A stretch of DNA of 17,216 bases, taken from assembly GCA_040905245.1 (NCBI GenBank), contig JBBDRX010000110.1, forward strand, positions 1-17,216, written 5' to 3'. The translations under genes were made by a program, and so were the position numbers. Shown here piece by piece: positions 1 through 7,521 of this stretch (positions within the stretch are counted from its first letter, which is position 1; each line of letters starts with the position of its first letter). Below the pieces are notes generated by a model. That model was not told where the DNA came from. It saw only the letters and a program-made list of their open reading frames with translations, and did not search any database. Source of the DNA: JBBDRX01 sp040905245 (lineage in GTDB: Bacteria; Bacteroidota; Rhodothermia; Balneolales; Balneolaceae).

Positions 1-852
1 CAGTACCACCTTCATCTTGACACCCTCTTCGTCGTCCGGATTCTGTTTCAGGTAGGCATTAACCTTTTCCAGCGCGAGACGGGGATCCTGATCCACCGTT
101 TCTCTTGCACTCTCCAGTGTATCCGGATCCGGCTCATTTTTTTGATGAGGATCAATATCCGAGAGGTGCCTCAACAGTAGTTCCCGTTCTTCCTGATTCG
201 AAGCGGTTCGTACCATCGAAAAGAGAAACTCCTGGCGCACTTTCGGTGCCGGGACCGCTTGGTTTACCCGGTCCACAATAAAGAAGGCATCGAGCGTCTC
301 ATAGCCTTTGAGTCGCCAGAGCTGATAGGCCAGCTCCGCGGCCGTTAGCCCATTCAGCCCACTGCGGAAGGTCAGGTTTTCACTGGTCAGGCTCTTTCGG
401 TGAAACAGAAACCGCTCGTCCGTGGGGACTCCTCCCTCCGCAAGCCCTCTTGCCCATCCGGGCAAGTCCTCCGGAAGGTGGCCATCCAGCAACCAGAACC
501 CGACGGGGTCGGCCGACGCTTTTCGCAGGCAGTCCATAAGAACAATCTTGTTCATCCGGGATGCTTTGAGAGGGGCCCATATCAGTTCTCCGGATGCAGC
601 CTCCAGAGCCCTGTTCAAGGCATAGGCGCGGCCCAGCGGCTTTTCCAGTTCGATGTATTTCGTGCGCTGTCCCGGGTGTTGGTCAAAAAGCTGTTGAAAC
701 GACTCATTTACCTCTCTGTCCCCGGTATCACTTGCCAGGATCACTTCGAGGTTCGTAAGGCGGAAGTCCAGAAGGGTCTCCAAAAACAGCTCAATCTGCC
801 CGGGATCTGTATGCGTGGTCAGTAGTACAGAAAGCAGCGGGGAAACAGACAT
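1..852 (-). CDS. Degenerate family-2 glycosyltransferase-like protein (C-terminus beyond window edge)
   Basis: An uninterrupted frame of 284 codons starts at the ATG complementary to 850-852 and runs off the left edge. Residues 7-30 read like the first beta strand and helix of a GT-A family-2 glycosyltransferase (SVLLTTHTDPGQIELFLETL), and residues 72-83 match the conserved PLGRAYALNRAL segment. Where the family has a DxD or DD metal/nucleotide motif, residues 88-99 read GELIWAPLKASR, with no acidic pair. Catalysis by the usual mechanism is therefore doubtful. The last visible residues (about 248-284) look like one TPR-type helix pair ending YLKQNPDDEEG, so a glycosyltransferase-TPR fusion is possible. 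No Shine-Dalgarno sequence precedes the start. It lies downstream of lutC on the same strand but 159 bp away, so it is probably separate. Seen: the frame and motifs. Inferred: the family and the loss of activity. Confidence 0.6.
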   Translation of the reverse strand, partial: MSVSPLLSVLLTTHTDPGQIELFLETLLDFRLTNLEVILASDTGDREVNESFQQLFDQHPGQRTKYIELEKPLGRAYALNRALEAASGELIWAPLKASRMNKIVLMDCLRKASADPVGFWLLDGHLPEDLPGWARGLAEGGVPTDERFLFHRKSLTSENLTFRSGLNGLTAAELAYQLWRLKGYETLDAFFIVDRVNQAVPAPKVRQEFLFSMVRTASNQEERELLLRHLSDIDPHQKNEPDPDTLESARETVDQDPRLALEKVNAYLKQNPDDEEGVKMKVVL

Positions 853-987
853 ACCGAATCAGCGTTTATTTTTAATATACGAGAGCGGTCCTGCTGAACA
901 AAAGAAAAAATAGGAGCCGGCCGCAACGGGGATTGATGTTGTCTGCACTCGTTGGAATCGTCGACTCTTGATTATTTATTCCGGAAT

Positions 988-1009
988 CTGTCTGTTTGCA
1001 CAGTGACAG
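988..1009 (-). other. Inverted repeat just downstream of lutC (possible weak terminator)
   Basis: CTGTC (988-992) pairs with GACAG (1005-1009), and an alternative inner pairing CTGT/ACAG is also possible. The repeat begins 2 nt after the lutC stop when read on the minus strand. No T-run follows on that strand. The adjacent ATTCCGGAAT (978-987) is a perfect 10-bp palindrome. It may slow or end lut transcription, but it is not a classic intrinsic terminator. Confidence 0.3.
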
Positions 1010-1011
1010 GT

Positions 1012-1698
1012 TCATTCTTCGATCAAATAAACCGTTGCGGTGGCAGGCCCGTGCGCACCCATAACGAGCGACTGCTCGATATCCGCAGTTTTGGAGGGTC
1101 CGCAGATAAAGGTTCCGAACGAGTGAGTACTCTCCTGCAGCTTTTCATACGCGATGTGCAGATTCTCCACAATAGCGGAAGCAGGCAGAAGAATCGCCAG
1201 GTTCAGAGAGATGAAAGGAAGTACGCGCCTTTGTAGAATCTCCCCTGAAACCCAGACCGCGCCATTCTCGGCTACTCCGATATCTCCTTTCAGAACGACC
1301 AGATCCAGCTTTTCCATCCTCTCCACCGTGAGAACCGAATCTGGAGTTGTGTTCTCCACAGAGTGATCTGAATCCGGTAGTGTGTTTTTCACGGTGTGGC
1401 CTTCACCCGGTCGTGTATCCGGCGCTGAAAGGGCAGAATCCGACAGGGCATCGGGCAGAGACAATCCCTGAACGGCCGACCAGGTAACCGAAGGCTGGTA
1501 CCGATCCATCAATTCGGATCGGAGGTCGTTCCGGTGCTGAAGGTTCGCAACTGATCCTCCCGCCTTTTCGATCTCTTCGACAAACCGTTCGATCAATGGC
1601 TCCGCCATCCGATGGGTAAAATCCGGTATTCCGGGGTGTGGTACAGGCTCGGGTTTGTTCTGCCGCACCGCCTTCAGGATGTCGTCTCGGCTGGCCAT
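1012..1698 (-). CDS. lutC: LutC/YkgG-type lactate utilization protein C (LUD domain)
   Basis: Third gene of the lactate-oxidation operon. LutC works with LutA and LutB in oxidising L-lactate to pyruvate in the cytoplasm; it has a LUD (DUF162) fold and carries no iron-sulfur cysteines. The C-terminal signature GPSKTADIEQSLVMGAHGP is characteristic of the family, and the preceding hydrophobic stretch (LPFISLNLAILLPASAIV) fits the LUD core. I chose the ATG at 1698, giving 228 aa beginning MASRDDILKAV. It resembles the normal YkgG N-terminus and sits 1 nt after the lutB stop (TGA-T-ATG). A longer reading from 1728 would need a TTG start and would overlap lutB by 29 nt. Residues about 80-125 are a low-complexity Ser/Thr/Asp/Pro-rich insert with three near-repeats (TVKNTLPDSD, SVENTTPDSV, TVERMEKLD), which is unusual for the family. 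Confidence 0.92.
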   Translation of the reverse strand: MASRDDILKAVRQNKPEPVPHPGIPDFTHRMAEPLIERFVEEIEKAGGSVANLQHRNDLRSELMDRYQPSVTWSAVQGLSLPDALSDSALSAPDTRPGEGHTVKNTLPDSDHSVENTTPDSVLTVERMEKLDLVVLKGDIGVAENGAVWVSGEILQRRVLPFISLNLAILLPASAIVENLHIAYEKLQESTHSFGTFICGPSKTADIEQSLVMGAHGPATATVYLIEE

Positions 1699-1699
1699 A

Positions 1700-3061
1700 T
1701 CACTGTCGGTTTCGTTTGTACCATTCAAAAAAACTCTCTTCCGGCGCGTCGGGCAGTTCCCGCTGTTTCCCCCACGGGTTGAACCGGGAGTAGAGGAAAG
1801 GTCGGGGAAGCCGGCGCAGAAGCCAACGGAGAACTTTACCGCCCAGGCGAAAGAGCCGTGGGCGCCTCATCAGTTGGCCGGCTGCACCCATAGCCCCCGA
1901 TTTTGCCGGATCTCCGGCAGTATCACGGATGACGATCTGACGCCATTGATAAAGCTGTTCGTGGATGTCGATTTTCACTGGACAGACATCGCTGCACGAT
2001 CCGCACAGTGTGGAAGCAAAGGGCAGGGACGCGTGTTTTTTCAGATCCATGCCGGGGGAGAGGATGGCTCCGATCGGGCCCGGAATGACAGAACCGTAAC
2101 TGTGGCCTCCACTTCGTCGATAGACAGGACAGGTGTTCATACAAGCGCCACAACGGATACAGGCCAGTGATTGACGGAATTTCTCCCGGCCCAGTTGCCG
2201 GGTACGCCCGTTATCGACCAGGACAATATGCAACTCACGTCCCTTTTCCGGTTTTCGGAAGTGGGAGCTGTAACTGGTGATGGACTGCCCGGTCGCACTT
2301 CTGGCAAGCAGACGAAGAAAGATACCCAGATCTGCCCGGCGGGGGATCAGTTTTTCGATTCCCATACAGGCGATATGAACCGGTGCCAGATGGACTCCCA
2401 TGTCTGCATTCCCCTCATTGGTGCACACCACAATTTCACCTGTTTCGGCAACGGCAAAATTCACTCCGGTGATGGCGGCTTCGGCTTCGAGAAACTTCTG
2501 CCGAAGATGACGCCGGGCTTCGCGGGTCAGGTAGACGGCATCGCCCCCGGACGGGCGGGTATGGAGTGTCCGTTGAAACAGCTCATCAATCTCTTCCCTT
2601 TTTTTGTGAATCGCCGGCATCACGATATGAGAAGGACGCTCTTTTGCCAGCTGTACAATGCGTTCGCCGAGATCGGTATCGACAGTCTCTATATCATGCG
2701 TTTCCAGCCAGCCGTTGAGCCCGCACTCCTCTGTCAGCATCGATTTGCTCTTGACCACCTTGCGGACAGCATGTTTCTCCAGGATGGAGTGGACAATCCG
2801 GTTGTGCTCCTCTGCATTTGAGGCCCAGTGTATCGTCACACCATTTTGCCGGGTCTGCTTCTCAAACTGTACGAGGTAGTGATCTAGCCGGGAGAGGGTG
2901 TGTGACTTGATGGCCGAGGCCGTCTCTCTCAGCTCTTCCCACTCTGGTACCCGGCCAGCGGCCCGGTCTCGTTTGGCACGGACCTGCCAGAGCGTCTCGT
3001 CGTGCCACCGGGATCGGGCTTCGTTGGCAAGAAACTGTTCGGCCTGTTCGGGATGGCTCAT
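1700..3061 (-). CDS. lutB: LutB/YkgF-type lactate utilization iron-sulfur protein
   Basis: Large subunit of the LutABC L-lactate dehydrogenase system (453 aa, usual length about 470). An N-terminal LUD domain (roughly residues 60-285) contains the conserved segment AVAETGEIVVCTNEGNADM. A ferredoxin-like domain follows, with C301-x2-C304-x2-C307-x3-C311 and a second set at C353-x2-C356-x3-C360. These fit two [4Fe-4S] clusters for electron transfer to the respiratory chain. The start is the ATG at 3059-3061, which overlaps the lutA stop as ATGA. The frame continues open upstream to 3409, but that sequence is antisense-frame noise inside lutA with no family similarity. The C-terminus is rich in basic residues (MRRPRLFRLGGKVLRWLLRR, about 398-417). 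Translational coupling with lutA is likely. Confidence 0.95.
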   Translation of the reverse strand: MSHPEQAEQFLANEARSRWHDETLWQVRAKRDRAAGRVPEWEELRETASAIKSHTLSRLDHYLVQFEKQTRQNGVTIHWASNAEEHNRIVHSILEKHAVRKVVKSKSMLTEECGLNGWLETHDIETVDTDLGERIVQLAKERPSHIVMPAIHKKREEIDELFQRTLHTRPSGGDAVYLTREARRHLRQKFLEAEAAITGVNFAVAETGEIVVCTNEGNADMGVHLAPVHIACMGIEKLIPRRADLGIFLRLLARSATGQSITSYSSHFRKPEKGRELHIVLVDNGRTRQLGREKFRQSLACIRCGACMNTCPVYRRSGGHSYGSVIPGPIGAILSPGMDLKKHASLPFASTLCGSCSDVCPVKIDIHEQLYQWRQIVIRDTAGDPAKSGAMGAAGQLMRRPRLFRLGGKVLRWLLRRLPRPFLYSRFNPWGKQRELPDAPEESFFEWYKRNRQ

Positions 3062-3804
3062 GACTGTTCCCCGGTTGTATTCAGGATTTCTGCGACATGC
3101 AGGACTCTCAGGGGAAGCCCGTCCCGCCGGATGATACCCTCCAGATGCATCAGGCAGGAGAGATCCGTTCCGGTAATCACCTCGACGTCGTTCTGCAGAT
3201 GATCGGCCACCCGGTCTTTGCCCATGCGAACCGAGACCGCTTCTTCCGTTACGGCAAATGTACCCCCGAATCCGCAACACTCGTCCTCCCGGTTCAGTGA
3301 AACCAGCTCGAGCCCCTCGACCTTCTTCAGCAGGTCGCCGACAACAGACCAGGCGGGTTCCATCCGCTCCGAGGAGCTGGCCAGCCGAAGCCCCCGTTGC
3401 CCGTGGCAACTTTGATGAAGGCCGGTCCGGAATGGAAAATGTGCGGGCGGCAGATTCATCTCCGGATGCCGGGACAGGAACTGACAGAGTTCAAGACTCT
3501 TCTCCCGGAGATGGCGAACGGCCGGGCTCTGCTCCAGAATGTCGTAGTGATGTCGAATGTGGTGTATGCAGCTTCCGGATGGGGAAACGATATGATCCAC
3601 TCCTGCAAAGGTGTCGGCCAGCTGTTCCATGACAGCAACCGCATCCGGTTCGTATCCACTATTGGCAAGTGGCTGTCCACAGCAGGTTTGGTCTGTGGGA
3701 ACGACCACCTCTACTCCGGTCGACTCCAGCAGTTCCAGGGTCGCCCGGGCCGCCCGCGGGTAGAACTGATCGATGTAGCACGGTATGAAGAGTCCGACGA
3801 TCAT
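3058..3804 (-). CDS. lutA: LutA/YkgE-type lactate utilization protein A (CCG-domain)
   Basis: First intact gene of the lut operon (248 aa, normal for the family). It resembles the cysteine-rich CCG-domain subunits of heterodisulfide reductase and glycolate oxidase (GlcF). The two family signatures are present: TCCGQPLANSG with C41-C42-G43, and DECCGFGGTFAV with C176-C177-G178. C9 and C79 complete the pattern of ligands for a non-cubane-type cluster in such domains. It acts in the cytoplasm with LutB and LutC to oxidise L-lactate. The ATG at 3804 lies 4 nt after the stop of the damaged hydrolase gene upstream, so lut transcription probably begins at or before that remnant. No lutR-type regulator gene or lactate permease is intact in this window. 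Confidence 0.95.
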   Translation of the reverse strand: MIVGLFIPCYIDQFYPRAARATLELLESTGVEVVVPTDQTCCGQPLANSGYEPDAVAVMEQLADTFAGVDHIVSPSGSCIHHIRHHYDILEQSPAVRHLREKSLELCQFLSRHPEMNLPPAHFPFRTGLHQSCHGQRGLRLASSSERMEPAWSVVGDLLKKVEGLELVSLNREDECCGFGGTFAVTEEAVSVRMGKDRVADHLQNDVEVITGTDLSCLMHLEGIIRRDGLPLRVLHVAEILNTTGEQS

Positions 3805-3808
3805 CTGT

Positions 3809-4252
3809 TTACGAACCGTTTGAAGTACCGTTTCGTGTCCCGACTACCTGCCTCGCCTCATCCAGCTCCACCTCCCAGTCAGTCTTTTTGCTCCCATCCG
3901 GAAGGATCAGCCCGTCATTCGGGCCGGTAATGGCGGAGGTTGCCTTCATAAAGATGACCGGCTCTTTCGGAAGATCGTTGCCGGTCTCCTCGGCATGTTT
4001 TCTGTAGTTCAGCCCGATACAGATCAGCTTGGACGGACGTGCAATCGGTTGGGCCAGTTCTACGTTCTCTTCAACGACAGGACACGAATCGGCGTTCTCT
4101 TTCAGCCATTGGGCCAGTCGTACAGGCCCGTCCGAGTCAAAAAAATGTTCGTTGTAATCTTCCCCGAATTCGCTGCAATCCAGCCTCAGTCCTTCCGGGA
4201 GGATGATTCCCGGACAGATGGTATCGGTTTTCCTGAATCGGATTAGTCTCAT
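3809..4252 (-). pseudogene. Internally deleted fumarylacetoacetate hydrolase (FAH) family gene
   Basis: The 147-codon frame starts at the ATG at 4252. Residues 1-130 are a clear FAH-family N-terminus: RLIRF, the segment LICIGLNYRKHAEETG (76-91), EPVIFMKATSAITGPND (97-113) and TDWEVEL (124-130). Full-length members are about 280-290 aa and hydrolyse or decarboxylate diketo acids in the cytoplasm using a metal held by the Glu pair of WEVE and by downstream Asp residues. After L130 (about position 3862) the family sequence stops abruptly and is followed by DEARQVVGTRNGTSNGS. That tail resembles the GLGxxRQxV end of complete homologues, so an in-frame internal deletion of about 140 codons is likely. 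The downstream metal ligand and the substrate pocket are gone, so activity is not expected. It ends 4 nt before lutA and may survive as a leader for lut translation. Confidence 0.75.
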
Positions 4253-4271
4253 CGTATCGTTGGTTTTTTGT

Positions 4272-4294
4272 TAAAAAAATCCCTGCGGTCAGGG
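4272..4294 (-). terminator. Intrinsic terminator of the symporter gene
   Basis: Read on the minus strand, CCCTG-ACCG-CAGGG (4294 to 4281) forms a 5-bp stem with a 4-nt loop. It is followed at once by A and seven T residues. It lies about 40 nt after the stop of the symporter remnant and 20 nt before the start of the FAH-family gene. This indicates that the symporter and the FAH-lut genes were separate transcription units. Confidence 0.65.
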
Positions 4295-4334
4295 GTTATC
4301 GTGTCGTATATTACGGCGATAGCGGTATTCAATT

Positions 4335-4727
4335 TTACAGATCTTCCTTGTTGATGGCTCGTATCACATATCATAGAAGCAACATACTGCATGTAATGAT
4401 CAGTATCGCGACGGGCATCGATCCGAAAAAAAGCTGCCCCATGGCGTAGAGAAACACCGTAAAGAGCCCGGAGAACATAAAGTTCCACCAGATCCAGTTT
4501 CCGGCGATCCCTTCGGCCGCCACAATCCCGGTGACGGCCAGTGGCGTGTCAGCGGCAAAGGTGGTTGCCACCATGGAGATTCCAATGAGCCACCAGGGTA
4601 GGTCTTTTCCGCTGTTGAAGTAGTCGTCCAGGGAGCGCTGTCCACGCATATATGCGATTCGTCCCGCAAGAACCATAAGACAGACATATCCGATAATGAC
4701 CGTGTAATCCAGCCAGTTGAAGGGCAT
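4335..4727 (-). pseudogene. Remnant of a sodium:solute symporter (SSS family)
   Basis: Residues 1-95 from the ATG at 4727 are a strong SSS-family N-terminus: a first membrane helix (DYTVIIGYVCLMVLAG), then RSLDDYFNSGKDLPWWLIGI and SMVATTFAADTPLAVTG, then WIWWNFMFSGLFTVFLYA. Complete members have about 500-600 aa and 13 or so helices, and import organic acids, sugars or amino acids with sodium. After A95 (about position 4442) the frame jumps to MGQLFFGSMPVAILIITCSMLLL and meets a TGA at 4371-4373. In the same frame beyond that stop it reads YVIRAINKEDL, then TAA at 4335-4337. One hydrophobic helix plus a short charged tail is what the C-terminus of such a transporter looks like. I infer a large internal deletion that kept both ends, plus one nonsense change. 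The gene cannot make a working transporter. Confidence 0.75.
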
Positions 4728-4952
4728 AGAGTCGTGTATATATGTTCAGATCTTGGCGCGGCGCGGCCTTCGTGACAGCAGGCTGGCTCAATATAGTGCA
4801 CCATGAATCCAATGCAAAGCAGCCATAGAAGCTCTATATGTTGGAAATATTTCGTTTATTGGCAGTGTGAGTGAATCGTAGCGGTGAGGCCGTCTGAGTG
4901 GGGCGTGAATTGAATCTGTCGGCGCGATCCGTTCGAGACAGAGAGGCGATGA

Positions 4953-5819
4953 ATGGCAATTGTCAAGTACCATATCGGCACAACACAATGGGGGTTGAAG
5001 GAGTGGAGGGGAGAATTCTTTACTGATCAAGCCACTCCGGACCGGTTTTTGACTCAGTACGCATCCGTGTTCAATGCGGTCGAAGGAAATACTACATTTT
5101 ACCGGATTCCGGACGTTGAAACAATCTGCCGGTGGGGGGAGCAAGTGCCGGACGGCTTTCGATTCTGTTTCAAACTGCCATCGGTATTTACTCATGAGAA
5201 GCGGCTGAGCGGTGTCCGGGACGATGTAAACCGGTTTCTGGATCGGTTCAGCCCGGTTCGGGAACATCTCGGCCCCTTTCACATCCAGCTCTCTCCCGGA
5301 TTCTCGTTTCAGGAGTTTGAAACCCTTGAGAATCTGTTGTCCGAACTGCCGGCAGAGTACAGTTACGCGGTCGAGCCGAGACATCCGGACTATTTCGACC
5401 GGGGAGATCAGGAGCGTACATTTGACCAACTTCTCCGCAACCTTCACATGGATCGCGTGCTATTCGACACCCGGCGGCTCTATTCTCTGAGCAGCAGGGA
5501 GGCCTCGGTCCGGAAAGCCCGGGAGAAAAAGCCTCGTGTTCCTCTGCGATTTACCACAACCGGATCCCGTCCGTTTCTTCGGTATGTTGGTGCCAACGAT
5601 ATTCCCAACAATGAACCCTGGCTCAAAGAGTGGGCCATCGTTGTGGCAGACTGGATTCGGGAGGGACTCCACCCCTATGTCTTTATCCATGCTCCTGATC
5701 CGCGCTACGCCCCGGAACTGGCTCGACACTTTCACCGGGAGCTCTCTCGCCTGATTGAGTTGAATCCGATGCCAGCCTGGCCGGCGGATCGTCAGGACGA
5801 GCAACTGGGTTTGTTTTAG
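4953..5819 (+). CDS. DUF72 (YecE-like) family protein
   Basis: A 288-aa cytoplasmic protein of the DUF72 TIM-barrel family, whose biochemical role is not established. Family features seen: the N-terminal GTTQWGLKEWRGEFF, then AVEGNTTFYRIP (about 42-53), RFCFKLPSVFTHEKRL (about 69-84), the strand YAVEPRHPDYF, and the C-terminal segment YVFIHAPDPRYAPELARHF. The normal length for the family is 240-290 aa. The ATG is preceded by AGAGAGGCG about 5-10 nt upstream, a usable Shine-Dalgarno sequence that supports this start. It is transcribed divergently from the symporter remnant across a 225-bp gap (4728-4952), in which I see no repeat or clear promoter. prfC follows 94 bp downstream on the same strand. 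Confidence 0.9.
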   Translation: MAIVKYHIGTTQWGLKEWRGEFFTDQATPDRFLTQYASVFNAVEGNTTFYRIPDVETICRWGEQVPDGFRFCFKLPSVFTHEKRLSGVRDDVNRFLDRFSPVREHLGPFHIQLSPGFSFQEFETLENLLSELPAEYSYAVEPRHPDYFDRGDQERTFDQLLRNLHMDRVLFDTRRLYSLSSREASVRKAREKKPRVPLRFTTTGSRPFLRYVGANDIPNNEPWLKEWAIVVADWIREGLHPYVFIHAPDPRYAPELARHFHRELSRLIELNPMPAWPADRQDEQLGLF

Positions 5820-5855
5820 CCGGTGGTACAAAACAGATAGCATTGAAGAGTGGGT

Positions 5856-5880
5856 GATATAGAGCCGCAAGCTCCGTATC
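5856..5880 (+). other. Hairpin between the DUF72 gene and prfC
   Basis: GATAT and GTATC at the outside and GAGC/GCTC inside form a stem of nine pairs (one G-T), with a single A-C mismatch and a CGCAA loop. It is the strongest hairpin in the 94-bp gap. No T-run follows (TTCATCAG comes next), so it may be a transcript-end or processing element rather than an intrinsic terminator. Function is unknown. Confidence 0.4.
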
Positions 5881-5913
5881 TTCATCAGCTATTGACGAGA
5901 GAAAAACCCGTTT

Positions 5914-7521
5914 ATGACAACCACAGCAACAAAACAGAGTGATATTCTCCGGGAAGTCGCCCGAAGGCGAACCTTTGCGATTATCTCCCACCCGGATGCC
6001 GGAAAGACAACCCTTACCGAGAAGCTTCTGCTCTATGGCGGAGCCATTCACGAAGCGGGTTCGATCCGGCAGCGGAAAGCGTCCCGATATGCCGCTTCCG
6101 ACTGGATGGCGATCGAGAAAGAGAGGGGAATATCGGTGACCTCGTCGGTGCTCCGGTTTGAGCAGGATGGAATTCGGTACAACCTGCTGGATACCCCCGG
6201 ACACAAAGACTTTTCGGAAGATACTCTGCGTACACTGGTGGCGGCCGATTCCGGCCTGATGGTTATTGACGTGGCAAAAGGAGTCGAGGAGCAGACCGAA
6301 AAGCTGTTTGAAGTCTGCAAGATGCGTCAGGTACCGGTGATTACGTTTGTGAACAAGTGCGACCGTCCGGGCATGGAGCCACTGGAGATTCTGAGCAATA
6401 TCGAGACAAAGCTTGGAATCGAAGCGGTCCCGGCGAGCTGGCCCGTCGGGTATGGGCAGAATTTTCAGGGTATTTACGACCTGATCGGAAAAAAGCTGCA
6501 CCTTTACATAAAATCCAAGCATGGAGCTCAGAAGGCGGAGACCGAGATTGTCGATCTGGCCGATGGACTGGCCCAAAGTTCACTGTCCGATCCGGAAAAA
6601 GCGGATCTGGAAGAAGAAATTTTGCTGATCGACGATATGTTTGAAGGGATGGACCGGGAGGCGTTCGACCGTGGAGAGGTCTCTCCTGTTTTTTTCGGAT
6701 CGGCGTTGCACAACTTTGGCCTGGATGTATTTCTGCACTACTATCGTGACCTGGCGCCATCGCCGCAGGCCTACCGGACGGCGGACGACAAGGAGCGATC
6801 GCTGGATGAGCCCTTCAGCGGATTTATTTTCAAGCTGCAGGCCAACATGAATCCCGATCACCGGGACTGCGCGGCGTTTGTCCGGGTCACCTCGGGAAAA
6901 TTCGAGAGAGGCCTGGAGGTGACACACGAAGGAACCGGCAAGAAGGTGAAGATGTCTACGCCCCATACCCTGATGGGCGACGAGCGCCATATCATGGAGG
7001 AGGCGTGGCCGGGAGATATCGTTTCTCTTTTCAGCCCGGGATTTTTCCGGATCGGAAGCACGCTTTACGGGAGCGATCCGGTTCGTTTCAATGTGATCCC
7101 TCTCTTTACCCCGGAGCATTTTATGAAAGTCTCCACCAAGGATCCGTTCAAACGAAAGCAGCTCCGAGAAGGGTTAAAACAGCTCTCCGAAGAGGGAGTG
7201 GTTCATGTTTTTGAGGTTCCGCAGGGAGTCGGCAACGAACTGCTTTTGGGAACGGTTGGTGTGTTGCAGTTCGAAGTGGTCGAACACCGGATGCTCGCCG
7301 AGTATAATGTGGAGCTGAACAAACAGTCGGTCAACTACCAGGCGGCCCGGTGGCTTCCGGAAGACCCGGAGTTGATCTCCCGGCTGGAATCCAACTATTC
7401 GACGCACATCACAAAGGATCTGGAAGAGAACCCGATCGTCTTGTTCGAAAGCCAATATGCCCTCTCGCAGGCCGAAGAGAAGGTAGGTGCGGAGAATCTT
7501 TACCGTTACAAACAGGGTTGA
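5914..7521 (+). CDS. prfC: Peptide chain release factor 3 (RF3 GTPase)
   Basis: A 535-aa translational GTPase (E. coli RF3 is 529 aa) that removes RF1 and RF2 from the ribosome after peptide release. The GTP-binding motifs are in order: SHPDAGKT (P-loop, 25-32), switch I region around RGISVTSSVL (71-80), DTPGHKDFSEDT (93-104) and NKCD (147-150). The RF3-specific stretches SIRQRKASRYAASDWM, and QFEVVEHRMLAEYNVE near the C-terminus, separate it from EF-G and from the tetracycline-protection proteins. The fourth motif reads NKCDRPG rather than the more usual NKLDR, a mild variation that keeps the base-specific N, K and D. The start MTTTATKQSDILREVARRRTF fits the family; only the A-rich GAGAGAAAAACCC precedes it. 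Confidence 0.97.
   Translation: MTTTATKQSDILREVARRRTFAIISHPDAGKTTLTEKLLLYGGAIHEAGSIRQRKASRYAASDWMAIEKERGISVTSSVLRFEQDGIRYNLLDTPGHKDFSEDTLRTLVAADSGLMVIDVAKGVEEQTEKLFEVCKMRQVPVITFVNKCDRPGMEPLEILSNIETKLGIEAVPASWPVGYGQNFQGIYDLIGKKLHLYIKSKHGAQKAETEIVDLADGLAQSSLSDPEKADLEEEILLIDDMFEGMDREAFDRGEVSPVFFGSALHNFGLDVFLHYYRDLAPSPQAYRTADDKERSLDEPFSGFIFKLQANMNPDHRDCAAFVRVTSGKFERGLEVTHEGTGKKVKMSTPHTLMGDERHIMEEAWPGDIVSLFSPGFFRIGSTLYGSDPVRFNVIPLFTPEHFMKVSTKDPFKRKQLREGLKQLSEEGVVHVFEVPQGVGNELLLGTVGVLQFEVVEHRMLAEYNVELNKQSVNYQAARWLPEDPELISRLESNYSTHITKDLEENPIVLFESQYALSQAEEKVGAENLYRYKQG

Noticed and set aside
978..987. ATTCCGGAAT palindrome as an operator
   Set aside because: A single 10-bp palindrome downstream of lutC and not at a promoter; it is not enough by itself.
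3062..3409. A 116-codon N-terminal extension of lutB
   Set aside because: The frame is open, but it lies inside lutA, is Arg/Gly-rich with no family similarity, and the real LutB N-terminus begins at the ATG at 3061 overlapping the lutA stop.
4249..4488. A 79-codon open frame (ending KKPTIR) as a separate small gene
   Set aside because: It overlaps the symporter remnant in another frame, runs through the intrinsic terminator and reaches the FAH-family start. It has no recognisable motif or ribosome site.
6352..6363. Non-canonical fourth GTPase motif NKCD in RF3 as evidence of altered function
   Set aside because: N, K and D, which read the guanine, are kept; only the third position differs and all other RF3 motifs are normal.
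5683..6576. A 297-codon open frame on the minus strand
   Set aside because: It lies opposite the end of the DUF72 gene and the start of prfC, both well supported. Its composition is that of an antisense shadow and no motif is visible.
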